A DNA stretch of 51,480 nt from contig JAIORE010000070.1 in the NCBI GenBank assembly GCA_021108315.1, positions 1 to 51,480 on the forward strand, given 5' to 3'. Positions 18,862-28,151 of the stretch are shown in pieces. The stretch's first letter is position 1; the number at the start of each line of letters is the position of its first letter. This DNA comes from Candidatus Cloacimonadota bacterium. GTDB taxonomy: Bacteria > Cloacimonadota > Cloacimonadia > Cloacimonadales > TCS61. The notes under the pieces were generated by a model. It made no database searches, was not told the origin of the DNA, and worked only from the letters and a program-made list of their open reading frames with translations. The position numbers and the translations under genes were made by a program.

Positions 18862-19770
18862 TTACTTTAATTCTTTAATAATTTCTTTAATGTCATCAAC
18901 TTTATAATCATAAGTTTTGTTACAAAAATGGCAATTTGTCTGCAAAACCTCTTTATTTTGGATGGCAACTTCCAATTCTTTTTTTTCAAGAAGTTTTAAT
19001 CCTTTCCGAAATTTTTCTTTTGAACAATCACATTTATACTGAATACTTTTGGTTTCAGTAACTTTTGCATCCAATCTTTTCAGAATATAATTTATAATAA
19101 GCTCTTCAATCGAGTATCCCATATCCATCATATCTGTCAGGTTGGGAAATTTTTCCAGATTTTTTTCTATTTGAACGATAGTCTCTTCTGGTATTCCTGG
19201 CATTAATTGAATTATGAATCCACCGGATTTTTTAACCTCACCGTTTTTATCAATTAAAACACCTAATCCTACCGAGGTTGGAATCTGATCGGATTTTGCG
19301 AAATAATAAGTAATGTCTTCAGCAATCTCACCATAAAGCAGTTCCACTGTTCCCACATAAGGATGTTTCAACCCCAAATCCTTGATAATAGTGATCTGCC
19401 CTGTGCCTAAAGCATTTTTTATATCAATACTTTTAGTTTCTGAATTTAAAGGTAATTCCACTTCCGGATTTTTTGCATATCCTTTCACATCACCGTTATT
19501 TTTTGCAGTGATTAGAATTCCCTTGATAGGACCATTGCAATCTATCTTAAGTGTGATCAAATCATTCTCAGATTTTAAGTCCATTCCCATCATTACTGCT
19601 GCGTTTAACAACCGCCCATAAGCAACTGTGCTTGTGATAGATAGATTATGGATTTTCGTTGCATATTTCAGCGTCTCAGTTGAATCTATCCCGAAAAATC
19701 GAACAAATTTATTTTGAGTAATTCCTCTTATTAATTTATCTTTCAATTTTACCTCATAATTATTTGTCAT
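18862..19770 (-). CDS. hslO: Hsp33 redox-regulated holdase chaperone
   Basis: Hsp33, a cytoplasmic chaperone switched on by oxidation. The 302-residue protein has the usual length. The C-terminal redox switch is intact: C247-x-C249 and C280-x-x-C283, the four zinc ligands that form disulfides under oxidative stress. The N-terminal core includes 'GRLLNAAVMMG' and 'GPIKGILITA', typical of the family. It is the first gene of the strand run into thl-kat-kce with a 19-nt gap, an unusual placement of a stress chaperone ahead of a fermentation operon. The 375-nt spacer upstream should hold the promoter for the unit. Confidence 0.95.
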   Translation of the reverse strand: MTNNYEVKLKDKLIRGITQNKFVRFFGIDSTETLKYATKIHNLSITSTVAYGRLLNAAVMMGMDLKSENDLITLKIDCNGPIKGILITAKNNGDVKGYAKNPEVELPLNSETKSIDIKNALGTGQITIIKDLGLKHPYVGTVELLYGEIAEDITYYFAKSDQIPTSVGLGVLIDKNGEVKKSGGFIIQLMPGIPEETIVQIEKNLEKFPNLTDMMDMGYSIEELIINYILKRLDAKVTETKSIQYKCDCSKEKFRKGLKLLEKKELEVAIQNKEVLQTNCHFCNKTYDYKVDDIKEIIKELK

Positions 19771-20145
19771 TTCTTAGAACTTCTTTTATTTGTAAAGTGA
19801 AAATAACGCTTTTAGAAGATATGAATAATTTAGAGAAGCAAAAAAAAATATTAAATTATGTATACCTCCAAAATTCATATAAACTAATACTATAATTGTT
19901 GATTGTTTATGTTATTTACATGACATTATTGTCCTGAAAAAGACATTTCCAAAAAAGGTTTCTTAGATAAATTTGTTCTAATAAAAATCATATTAAGGGA
20001 TCAATTATGAATATAGTGCAAAGAACTGAAATAAACTCCAAGTTATTGTTTTGTCGTTCCTAAATCTGGATATTGAAGAATCAAAAATTAATCTGAAACA
20101 ATGCAAAAGCAATTTATATCAACCGTTTATTTGAGTTTTTTTATT
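19771..20145. other. 375-nt spacer upstream of hslO
   Basis: No gene is supported. It must contain the hslO promoter on the minus strand; AT-rich tracts prevent a confident -35/-10 call. A plus-strand frame of 16 codons starts at 20007 with a weak AAGGGA ahead, too short to call. No hairpin repeat of the families seen elsewhere was recognised here. Confidence 0.5.
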
Positions 20146-22284
20146 TCATTTTCGGGAAAACACATGAGGATCAAATTCATATCCAAATGAATAATAGTAA
20201 TAAATATGCTTATCATCATCCATAGCTATCGCTAATCTTAAAGGTCCCAAAACAGATTTATAACCAATTTTTAGACCAAACCCATGAGTTAAATTCCTTT
20301 CAGAAAATTCCCAAGTATCAGTATTACCCAAATTTAGCGAATTAAATGTAAAATCAAGAAAAACTCGTTTCAAACCTTTCCATCGCAGTGTCAAAGCATT
20401 TGTTTTGTAGATAGGGGCACTCCTCTCATTACGATTCAGTCCTAAAAAGCTGTCGATACCACCGATATAAAAAGGATCGAAATAATTTAATCTTGATTCT
20501 TTGAAATAAGAACCGTACTCAAACCTGAATTCTGTCGAAAAATTTTTATTAATTGGCAATAAAAACCGAAAATTACTATAAAATTTTTTACTCCAATTTT
20601 TACTGTGGATTCCATCACAAGTAGATGAGAATTTTATTAAACTTTGAGCTCCTCTCATTGGAAAAACAGCATCATTCACACTTTCGTGATATATTTTAAT
20701 CCCAGATCCATAAGATTTAAATTCCCGTTTATCATAACTTCCAATATCCTGATATGATTTTATTTTAAAACCAAAAGTATAAAGTTCAGCGATAAAAGCT
20801 TCTTTGACAAAAATACCTATTCCTCCAGTAGAACCAGCTTCAAGAGTTTTTACACTACTAATTTTCTTATGATCTTCATCATAAAAATATAATTTATACT
20901 CGGTAATATGGGGAAAAATCCTAAAATAAACTCCAAAATGTTTTCCAAAGTTTTTCACATAATCAATATTTAATTCATTATTTGTTCCAAACTGCATATT
21001 TATCAATAGCTTAGAATTTTTCTGAATCTGATTATTCATCTCATAGGTTAGTCCAATTGTACTTTCATTATTTGTATGATAGTTTATATTGAGCCCTAAT
21101 TGCTTACGTTCCCGCTCTTTTACATGAACTTTTAAAATGTAATCATTACCTTTTTTATCAATTTCGGGATAGATAACTTCAAATAGTTTTGAATTGTGAG
21201 CATTTTTGAAAGCTTTGGATATTTCTTCCTGAGAATATGTTTTATTAAGTAAAAAGCTTAAATATTCTTTTATTTTTGCATTACTTAGATAATGGTTGCC
21301 AATAATTTGAATTTTCGAAAAATCTATGTTGTTTTTTGGTGATATATTATGCTTAATTTTCAATTTCTTTGGTAACTTTTTTAGTTCCTCAAGATGATCT
21401 TGCATTGCTAATCGCCCGATTTCAATTATTCTTTCTTTTTCATTGAATTCAAGTAGGTTAATTCCTTCCAAAGCTGGTACTATTAGCATATCGCACAATA
21501 ATTCAGATTTTTTTGCATTCTGAGTAACACCTATATTGATCGTCTGATCCAACACATCAATTAAATTATTCAAAGAATTTGTATCTCTTAATCCTGTACT
21601 AGTTTGAAGACCAATAATATACTCTGCTCCTAATTCTTTTGCAACTTCGGCTGGCAGATTTGATTTTATTCCCCCATCAATATAAAATTGATTATTATAT
21701 TCAAAGGGTTGAAAGATTGAGGGAAACGACATTGAAGCACGCATTGCTTGATGTAATTTCCAATCTCTTATCACTTTGATTTCCCCAGTTCCAATATTTG
21801 TTGCAATAGATCTGAAAGGAATGTTTAGATTATTCAGATCATCAATAGTTGTACTGGGAAATGTAATTTTAAAAAAAGTATTTGTTAAATCATTTCCAGA
21901 CAAAAATGCCTTAGGTAATTGTGGAATATATCCATTTTTAAGGTTGAAATTAAATATTGAATACGGTTGCCATCTTTTTTCTCCGATATACAGAGACTCG
22001 CGGGATATTTCACTGGAGATTATCTCTTCCCAATTCAAACTTATGATAATTTCTTCAATTTCCACAGCAGAGTATCCCATTGCATACATTCCGCCAATCA
22101 CACTTCCCATACTGGAGCCAACGATGTAATCTATCTTGATATCAAGTTCATCAATAACTTTCAGCATTCCAATATGAGCAAGACCTCTCGCTCCCCCTCC
22201 ACTTAGGACTAACCCAACTTTCTGTTGTGCAAAAAGAGTTTGAGTGAACAATATAATCAGAAACAAAAGTTTAATAATTTTCAT
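20146..22284 (-). CDS. Patatin-like phospholipase with Omp85-type barrel
   Basis: A 712-residue protein. Signal peptide 1-20 (ending TLFAQ). The patatin domain spans ~22-280: oxyanion-hole GGGARG at 29-34, nucleophile S58 in GSSMG, and catalytic D203 in DGG. A POTRA-like domain follows (~325-390, opening IQIIGNHYLS), then a BamA/Omp85-like barrel to the C-terminus. This is the layout of PlpD-type (type Vd) autotransporters, where the lipase is exported through its own barrel; in Bacteroidota-like proteins the lipase may stay surface-anchored. The expected activity is phospholipase A or lysophospholipase. No Shine-Dalgarno is obvious. It lies 125 nt downstream of hppA, separated by a terminator, so it has its own promoter in that gap. 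Confidence 0.93.
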   Translation of the reverse strand: MKIIKLLFLIILFTQTLFAQQKVGLVLSGGGARGLAHIGMLKVIDELDIKIDYIVGSSMGSVIGGMYAMGYSAVEIEEIIISLNWEEIISSEISRESLYIGEKRWQPYSIFNFNLKNGYIPQLPKAFLSGNDLTNTFFKITFPSTTIDDLNNLNIPFRSIATNIGTGEIKVIRDWKLHQAMRASMSFPSIFQPFEYNNQFYIDGGIKSNLPAEVAKELGAEYIIGLQTSTGLRDTNSLNNLIDVLDQTINIGVTQNAKKSELLCDMLIVPALEGINLLEFNEKERIIEIGRLAMQDHLEELKKLPKKLKIKHNISPKNNIDFSKIQIIGNHYLSNAKIKEYLSFLLNKTYSQEEISKAFKNAHNSKLFEVIYPEIDKKGNDYILKVHVKERERKQLGLNINYHTNNESTIGLTYEMNNQIQKNSKLLINMQFGTNNELNIDYVKNFGKHFGVYFRIFPHITEYKLYFYDEDHKKISSVKTLEAGSTGGIGIFVKEAFIAELYTFGFKIKSYQDIGSYDKREFKSYGSGIKIYHESVNDAVFPMRGAQSLIKFSSTCDGIHSKNWSKKFYSNFRFLLPINKNFSTEFRFEYGSYFKESRLNYFDPFYIGGIDSFLGLNRNERSAPIYKTNALTLRWKGLKRVFLDFTFNSLNLGNTDTWEFSERNLTHGFGLKIGYKSVLGPLRLAIAMDDDKHIYYYYSFGYEFDPHVFSRK

Positions 22285-22357
22285 AAAACCATATTTTTTA
22301 TACGAGTAGATTAAGCAATTTTTTTATAAAAAAACCGCAAAGTAAAATACTATCTGA

Positions 22358-22390
22358 TAAAAAAAGTCCTGCATTTACGGCAGGACTTTA
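22358..22390 (-). terminator. Intrinsic terminator of hppA
   Basis: A 10-bp perfect stem AAAGTCCTGC/GCAGGACTTT (22363-22372 with 22380-22389), loop of seven. On the minus strand it is followed by an uninterrupted U run, and it sits 20 nt past the hppA stop. Confidence 0.88.
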
Positions 22391-22409
22391 ATTAATATTT
22401 TTAAAAGAA

Positions 22410-24728
22410 TTATTTTAAAATATTCTCTTGATCATAAGTTTGGGTATATTCAATTTTTTGAGTTTGTTTTTCTTGGCTATAAAGAGCTTCTATTTTAGGA
22501 GAAAATGCTACGATAAGACCAGCAAAAACGATACTAACCATACTCATAAGTTTGATTAGAATATTGATTGAAGGACCAGAAGTATCTTTGAATGGATCAC
22601 CAACAGTATCACCAACTACACAAGCTGTGTGATAATCTGAACCTTTTCCACCAAATTTACCTGATTCTACATATTTTTTTGCATTATCCCAAGCACCACC
22701 GGCATTGTTCATCATAATTGCCAAAACGAAACCTGTAGTTAAAGCACCTGTAAGTAGTCCCATTACACCGGCAACTCCGGTAAGCAAACCAACTATTATC
22801 GGTGTGAGAATTCCTAATAAAGCTGGAGCAACCATTTCTTTTTGAGCACCTTTTGTAGAAATTTCAACACATTTTGCATATTCAGGTTCTGCTGTACCTT
22901 CCAAGATTCCCTTGATTTCACGGAATTGACGGCGAACTTCTGCAACCATTGCACCGGCTGCCCTTCCTACAGCTTTCATTGTCATAGATGCAAAAACAAA
23001 AGTTACCATCGCTCCAATAAAGACACCAACAAGAAATTTTGGATTCATCAAATTAATATTATAGTAATTCATAAAATCAGCAATTGTTGCTTTAGAAATA
23101 TCTACAGTTCGCACAATTGTTCCTGCAAATTCAATATCCAATACTTTTGTGCCAGCCAAGATCAAACCGACACGTACTTCTTCAAGATAAGCAGCGAGAA
23201 GAGCCATCGCAGTAAGAGCTGCAGACCCAATAGCAAAACCTTTTCCAGTAGCAGCCGTTGTATTTCCAACTGAATCAAGAGCATCTGTTTTGACTCTCAC
23301 TTCTTTTGGTAATTTAGACATTTCAGCATTTCCACCAGCATTATCAGCGATAGGACCAAAAGCATCCATAGCTAAAGTAACACCAAGTGTAGCGAGCATT
23401 CCAACAGCACCAAAACCAATACCATATAATCCTAATTCCGGATAAGTGAAGCCTTTACTTACACTAAAAGCAACGAGAATTGCAATCGCAATAATAATTA
23501 CCGGAGCTGCTACAGATCTCATTCCAACAGCGAGACCATCAATAATTACAGTGGCAGGACCAAACTCTGCTTGTTCCACAATACCACGAGTTGGTTTGTA
23601 AGCATCTGAAGTGTATCTTTCAGTGAAATGTCCAATAAGTATTCCAGCACCGAGACCAACAATACTTGCTAAAAAGATTCCAAAGGAATATTCGGCAGGG
23701 AGTAAAAACTTTGTAACAAAAAATGAAGCAATTGCAATAAGAATAGAACTACCATAAACTCCTTTATTAAGAGCAAACATCAATTCTTTTGTTCCGGCAT
23801 CCTCTTTTGTGGAAACCAAATAAATTCCAGCTATTGATAAGAAAGCACCAACTCCAGCAAGAACCATAGGAGCTGTAACAAATCGAATTGCCCATTCATT
23901 CATCAAAGAAGTTCCGTGACCAAAAAGCACAGTAACAGCCGCCATTCCAAGAGCAGCAGTCGCTAATATTGATCCAGCGTAAGATTCATATAAATCTGCT
24001 CCCATACCGGCAACATCACCTACATTATCACCTCCATTATCAGCAATTGTAGCAGGATTACGAGGATCATCTTCAGGAATACCAGCTTCAACTTTACCCA
24101 CCAGGTCTGCTCCTACATCCGCAGCTTTTGTATAAATTCCGCCACCAAGACGAGCAAAAAGTGCCTGAGTAGATGCACCCATTCCAAAACTAAGCATTAT
24201 CACAGTAATTGTATGCAAATCCATAGTATCAGGATGTATTTTTGACCACCAATTCAAAGCAAAAAACCATATTGAGATATCAATAAGGGCTAATCCAACT
24301 ACTACTAATCCCATAACAGCACCTGCTCTAAAGGCAATTTGAAGACCTTTATTAAGACTTTTCATCGCTCCTTGAGCTGTTCTGTTTGAAGCTAGAGTTG
24401 CTGTATTCATTCCAATAAAACCGGCTAAACCACTGAAAAATCCTCCAGTGATAAATGCCCATGGAATCAATGGATGAAGAACCTTGAGTCCCCAAGCCAT
24501 AATATTAAAAACAATGAATGCTATTACAAAAAATATTGCAACACCCTTGTATTGCTGTTTGAGATATGCAAAAGAACCTTCTCTTACATATTTTGCAATT
24601 TTTTGCATCATCTCATTACCCGGACTTTGTTTTTTTACATTTTTAAAAAAAACAAAGGCGAAAATCAAAGCGATAACTGCACCAACCGGAGCAATGTACC
24701 AGATTCCCGGTATTACATTAGTTTCCAT
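22410..24728 (-). CDS. hppA: Membrane-bound ion-translocating pyrophosphatase
   Basis: A 772-residue integral membrane pyrophosphatase with about 16 helices, coupling PPi hydrolysis to Na+ or H+ export. The signature region DVGADLVGKVEAGIPEDDPR begins at 204, followed by DNGGDNVGDVAGMGADLYES (230-249). GNTTAATG at 488-495 has Ala and Gly at the two positions that mark K+-dependent enzymes. Glu248 in YES sits where Na+-pumping enzymes carry their gate glutamate rather than one turn later as in plant H+ pumps, so Na+ or mixed Na+/H+ transport is my inference. The start has AAGGAG. It is monocistronic, with a terminator just downstream. It fits an anaerobe that recovers energy from biosynthetic pyrophosphate. 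Confidence 0.97.
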   Translation of the reverse strand: METNVIPGIWYIAPVGAVIALIFAFVFFKNVKKQSPGNEMMQKIAKYVREGSFAYLKQQYKGVAIFFVIAFIVFNIMAWGLKVLHPLIPWAFITGGFFSGLAGFIGMNTATLASNRTAQGAMKSLNKGLQIAFRAGAVMGLVVVGLALIDISIWFFALNWWSKIHPDTMDLHTITVIMLSFGMGASTQALFARLGGGIYTKAADVGADLVGKVEAGIPEDDPRNPATIADNGGDNVGDVAGMGADLYESYAGSILATAALGMAAVTVLFGHGTSLMNEWAIRFVTAPMVLAGVGAFLSIAGIYLVSTKEDAGTKELMFALNKGVYGSSILIAIASFFVTKFLLPAEYSFGIFLASIVGLGAGILIGHFTERYTSDAYKPTRGIVEQAEFGPATVIIDGLAVGMRSVAAPVIIIAIAILVAFSVSKGFTYPELGLYGIGFGAVGMLATLGVTLAMDAFGPIADNAGGNAEMSKLPKEVRVKTDALDSVGNTTAATGKGFAIGSAALTAMALLAAYLEEVRVGLILAGTKVLDIEFAGTIVRTVDISKATIADFMNYYNINLMNPKFLVGVFIGAMVTFVFASMTMKAVGRAAGAMVAEVRRQFREIKGILEGTAEPEYAKCVEISTKGAQKEMVAPALLGILTPIIVGLLTGVAGVMGLLTGALTTGFVLAIMMNNAGGAWDNAKKYVESGKFGGKGSDYHTACVVGDTVGDPFKDTSGPSINILIKLMSMVSIVFAGLIVAFSPKIEALYSQEKQTQKIEYTQTYDQENILK

Positions 24729-25088
24729 TCTTAAACTCCTTAAACCATTTTTTTTCTAAAAATTTTAAGTACTTAATTATTGTCAAGCAATCCTAAGTTT
24801 ATCTGTAATAATATCAATATTGCATCTTTCTAATTTGTTGTGTTTCCTTTTTAGAAGCGAAACATCAATGTAATTTTTATTTATTTTAAATTTTTCTTTT
24901 TGCGAAATACTCATTTAATAATTTGCTATACATTTCAGGAAAAATAGATCATAATTAGTGCAAAGACCAAATGCATTTTATAAAAGTATTTCTGTAGAAT
25001 GCGATGAAACAAAATTAAGCTTGACCATAAATAGTGTTAAAAAAGCTTAATTCTAATTAAAGTATTAGAAATTAAATAAAGGAAATGA
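24729..25088. promoter_or_regulatory. Divergent promoter region with 10-bp inverted repeat
   Basis: A 360-nt spacer between the divergent hppA and 25089 genes. A TTGACA box lies on the minus strand near 24780, upstream of hppA, but no clean -10 at standard spacing. A perfect inverted repeat AATTAAGCTT/AAGCTTAATT pairs 25013-25022 with 25043-25052, 37 nt before the start of the 25089 gene, and could be an operator or an RNA hairpin. No gene was seen. Confidence 0.45.
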
Positions 25089-26330
25089 ATGAAGAAATTA
25101 TTATTATTGATCCTGATGTTGAGTTCATTTTTAATTTTCTTAATAGCAAATGACAATATCACAGATTGCCATACAGTAACCTGTACTCCCAATAGAATAC
25201 GCTGGGTTTCATTTCCAATAATAAAAAGAGAGGTTGAAATAAAGTTAGCTACCAAGCAAGTATTATCTACAGTTGAAGACCAGACCAATTATTTTACAAT
25301 CAGGAATAATAAGCAAAATGATAAAGAATGGATGTCTTCTGAATGGAAAGGAGGTTTAGATATTCTTAATTCAAAAATTGGCTATAAGATTCAATGTAAT
25401 CATGATGTGAGTATTCCACTTTCCGGACAAAAATTATCTAATGATACAAGAATTGAACTTAGAGCCAATGATTCGAATTGGATTGGATATTTTATTGAGA
25501 AACCAATGTTGGTTCATGATGCATTTGCTGAAATTTGGGATCATGTATTGGCTGTTTATAGTGAAGACTGGGCATATATTAAGGATGATATTTTTCCTGA
25601 AGAACGCTGTGTTCTCATCTATGGGAAAATGTATGACATAAAAGTTGATGTAAATTGCAGTTTTTCATATGGAACACCAATCACTCCTATTGTTCCTAAA
25701 GAAAGAGAGAGTACACTAGCTTTTTATTATCAGGAACACCCCAGTTATACTCCAATAAACATCATTGATCTTGGAGACCCTGATGTAGAAAAGATCGCTG
25801 TATTCCAAGGAGATGTTTGTATTGGAGCTTCCAAAGTAGAAGAACTACCTGTTCAAATTCTTACTTTTGGAAAATTCAGAGATTGTGATGATAATATTTA
25901 TTTTAAGTTCTACTATGGAGATAGATTATACTTGAAGCCACAGAAATTTTATATTTACCAGAAACATATTAATAGTTTTGTAGAAAAAGATATTGAATTA
26001 AAGCCATATAAATTCATAAATATTTCTTTTAATAAATATGAAGTTATTATTCCTCAACTAAAAGTTTTGTCCAATTATCCAAATCCTTTTAATCCTATTA
26101 CTCAAATAAGCTATTCTCTGCCTGTAGATGGAGATATAGAACTTACTATCTATAATATCAAGGGACAGAAAGTGAAAACATTGATCAAAGGCAAAACGGA
26201 AGCCGGTCACTACAACATCACTTGGGATTCTACCGATAACTCTGGAAGAAAAGTATCATCAGGTGTCTATTTCTATCAACTCAAAACTACTCAAAAGACA
26301 CTGCATAAGAAGATGCTTTTGATGAAATAA
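25089..26330 (+). CDS. Secreted protein with type IX sorting domain, unknown function
   Basis: A 413-residue protein. Signal peptide 1-20 (ending FLIFLIAND). The C-terminal ~85 residues form the FlgD-like/type IX sorting module: NYPNPFNPITQISYSL, then IYNIKGQKVKTL, then SGVYFYQL and a basic end (KKMLLMK). This is the export and anchoring signal of the type IX secretion system in Bacteroidota and in the Cloacimonadota/Fibrobacterota group. The central 300 residues include a short Cys pair (CHTVTC) near the mature N-terminus and beta-rich sequence; no enzyme family is recognised. AAAGGA precedes the ATG. Two plus-strand genes follow after repeat-rich spacers. The protein is probably surface-exposed or released. 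Confidence 0.85.
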   Translation: MKKLLLLILMLSSFLIFLIANDNITDCHTVTCTPNRIRWVSFPIIKREVEIKLATKQVLSTVEDQTNYFTIRNNKQNDKEWMSSEWKGGLDILNSKIGYKIQCNHDVSIPLSGQKLSNDTRIELRANDSNWIGYFIEKPMLVHDAFAEIWDHVLAVYSEDWAYIKDDIFPEERCVLIYGKMYDIKVDVNCSFSYGTPITPIVPKERESTLAFYYQEHPSYTPINIIDLGDPDVEKIAVFQGDVCIGASKVEELPVQILTFGKFRDCDDNIYFKFYYGDRLYLKPQKFYIYQKHINSFVEKDIELKPYKFINISFNKYEVIIPQLKVLSNYPNPFNPITQISYSLPVDGDIELTIYNIKGQKVKTLIKGKTEAGHYNITWDSTDNSGRKVSSGVYFYQLKTTQKTLHKKMLLMK

Positions 26331-26774
26331 TTTTAACCCCATCCCTAACCCTTCCCCTTCGTAAGGGGAAGGGAACTTAAGAAAATGTTGGGACTTGAGA
26401 GTATCTTTTTTATTTTTTGTTCTCCCCTTACGAAGGGGAGTTAGAGGGGTCTTAAGCTCCCCCTCTTGAGATCAAGAGGGGCTGTTTACCACGTGAAATC
26501 AATTATATTTCACTGTGGGGGGAGTTTGAAAAAAGAAGATTAAGGGAGAAAACTTTCTCCTTGAGGTCAAAAGAGTTCTCTTTCTACATAATTCCGTAGC
26601 TCTTCACATCAATTTCGTTTCGGAATAGCAGAGAAGGAGCTCGCTTTTAACCAGAAAGAGCCCGCTTTTGATCGGAAAGAACACGTTTTCGAGATGGATA
26701 AGCACGCTTTTAATCTAAAAAAGTTAGAAATCGGTTAGAATATTAGAAAAAATTAAATTCTGTAGGAGGAAATT
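26331..26774. repeat. Repeat-dense spacer: three covarying hairpins plus a 21-bp tandem repeat
   Basis: Hairpins: 26349-26373 (11-bp stem, loop CGT), 26422-26440 (8-bp stem CTCCCCTT/AAGGGGAG, loop ACG) with tail TTAGAGGGGT, and 26460-26481 (8-bp stem, six-base loop). A further imperfect hairpin CCACGTGAAAT/ATTTCACTGTGG lies near 26490-26520. At 26637-26720 there are four imperfect 21-nt tandem units (core CGCTTTTAA), which read in one frame as seven-residue units until TAG at 26736. No start codon precedes this frame, so it is not called a gene. AGGAGG at 26764-26769 belongs to the next gene. Confidence 0.8.
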
Positions 26775-27683
26775 TTGAATACTATTTTCAATAACAATGA
26801 TGTTGGGCATGACACAAATGGTTCACGTTCATTAAGGTTGCTGGCTATAAAAACTTATATCCAAGCTTTGGTGGATTGGGCTTTGGCAGCTTATGATGCT
26901 TGGATTGCTGCTCTTGGAAATTCAACTGTAGAGATGGGAGAATCGGAAGAAGCTTATAGTAATATGCAAGAAGCGGATAAAACTACTTTCAATTATTATC
27001 TAAAATGCAAAGGTTTACTAATGGACATCTATGGAACAAGTGACAAGACATTGAAAATCTACGGTATCAAAGGGCAATTTCCCCAAGCCAGGAAAGATAA
27101 ATTGAGAGCTGTTCAGAACCTGCTGGATGCAAATAAAATTCTTACCAAAGATGCTAATCCCAATGTATTGCCAGTAGAATTTATTGGAAGATTAGAAGGC
27201 TATTTGAGTGCCAGCAACAATGCCTTTTCTAAATTTGTACTCAAAGAAAAACCGGAAGCACTCGCTGCTGTTGATACCCAAAATAACCTGAAGATTGCCG
27301 ATACCAAACAACTTCGTATCCTATATTCCTGGACTCAGATGACGTGGTCTCCTTATGAACCATTCCTTATTCAGCTTGGTTTTGCCCCAGCTACTCCCAA
27401 AGCCAGTGGTGGCCAACCGGATATACCTTTGAATCTATCTCCGCAATGGCAATATCCGAGACTTACTTGGTCTTGGGATATTTGCGAAAATGCTACCAGC
27501 TACCAATTAGCAATTTCAGAAAATAGTGATGATTGGGAAGAGCTCTATTTTGGTGCAGAAACCTCATTTTCTTTTGATCCACCTACCGGAAAACGTTATT
27601 ATAAAATACGTGCCAGAAATGCCAACGGATTTTCTGAATGGAGCACTATTCTGGAGTTTGAGCCTTCTGATGTACCAGAATAG
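26775..27683 (+). CDS. Fibronectin-type-III protein without signal peptide, unknown function
   Basis: A 302-residue protein starting with TTG, chosen because AGGAGG stands five bases ahead and no ATG or GTG is near. Residues 1-200 are mainly helical, with no leader or membrane segment. Residues ~212-297 look like one fibronectin type III module: 'PRLTWSWDICENATSYQLAI' gives the B and C strands with the conserved Trp and Tyr, and 'GKRYYKIRARNANGFSEWS' the classic F-G end. Fn3 modules are typical of extracellular proteins, so the lack of a leader is odd; neighbours on both sides are sorting-domain proteins. It could be exported by another route, be a structural (phage-tail-like) protein, or be cytoplasmic. 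Function unknown. Confidence 0.8.
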   Translation: MNTIFNNNDVGHDTNGSRSLRLLAIKTYIQALVDWALAAYDAWIAALGNSTVEMGESEEAYSNMQEADKTTFNYYLKCKGLLMDIYGTSDKTLKIYGIKGQFPQARKDKLRAVQNLLDANKILTKDANPNVLPVEFIGRLEGYLSASNNAFSKFVLKEKPEALAAVDTQNNLKIADTKQLRILYSWTQMTWSPYEPFLIQLGFAPATPKASGGQPDIPLNLSPQWQYPRLTWSWDICENATSYQLAISENSDDWEELYFGAETSFSFDPPTGKRYYKIRARNANGFSEWSTILEFEPSDVPE

Positions 27684-28151
27684 AATTATTATCATTTGTT
27701 TTTTACTTTGGAGTAAGGCAATAATATTGCCTTTTGAGTTGGTACAACTCAGTTTTGCAAGCGATTCCATCACTAACCATTAACACTGTTATTGTACTCC
27801 AAGTAAAAAGAAAGCTGCGGGAATTTGATTTTGGTACAAACTCATCCTACTGTCCTTCTCTTAAGCTAAAGAGAAGGAACATGAGATAAGCAAGAAGAAA
27901 ACTTTCAATGAAATACCAGAGCAGGAATGTATGGTTCTTCCCTCTTTAGATTAAGAGGGATTGAGGGAGTTTGAAAAATTTGTAGAAGCTGTCTGAACCA
28001 TGATTTATTTGATTATGAGATTTTCATGATTAAAAAAATTATCGAGTCAAGTTTTCCCAAAACCCGACTTGGGATTTTTAGTCTTGCCTTTTTTTAATGA
28101 TAATCTATCATTAAATCATAAGAATCATAGTTCAGACAAAAGGAAATAATA
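27684..28151. repeat. 468-nt spacer with two hairpin repeats and a CGACTTGGG repeat
   Basis: No gene is seen. Hairpins of the covarying family: 27854-27877 (9-bp stem, loop AAGCTA; reverse orientation, with CTCATCCTAC on its left matching the tail of the copy at 4217) and 27939-27960 (8-bp stem TCCCTCTT/AAGAGGGA, loop TAGATT) with tail TTGAGGGAG. At 28041-28080 a CGAGTC arm and AAAACCCGACTTGGGATTTTT form an imperfect palindrome, the same repeat as at 103-124. Confidence 0.75.

Noticed and set aside
20007..20057. Plus-strand 16-codon frame with weak ribosome site
   Set aside because: Too short, with no recognisable product and no conservation evidence; the region is the hslO upstream spacer.
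22842..23273. Plus-strand open frame of 143 codons opposite hppA
   Set aside because: Cys/Ser/His-rich translation typical of antisense shadows; hppA motifs on the other strand are unambiguous.
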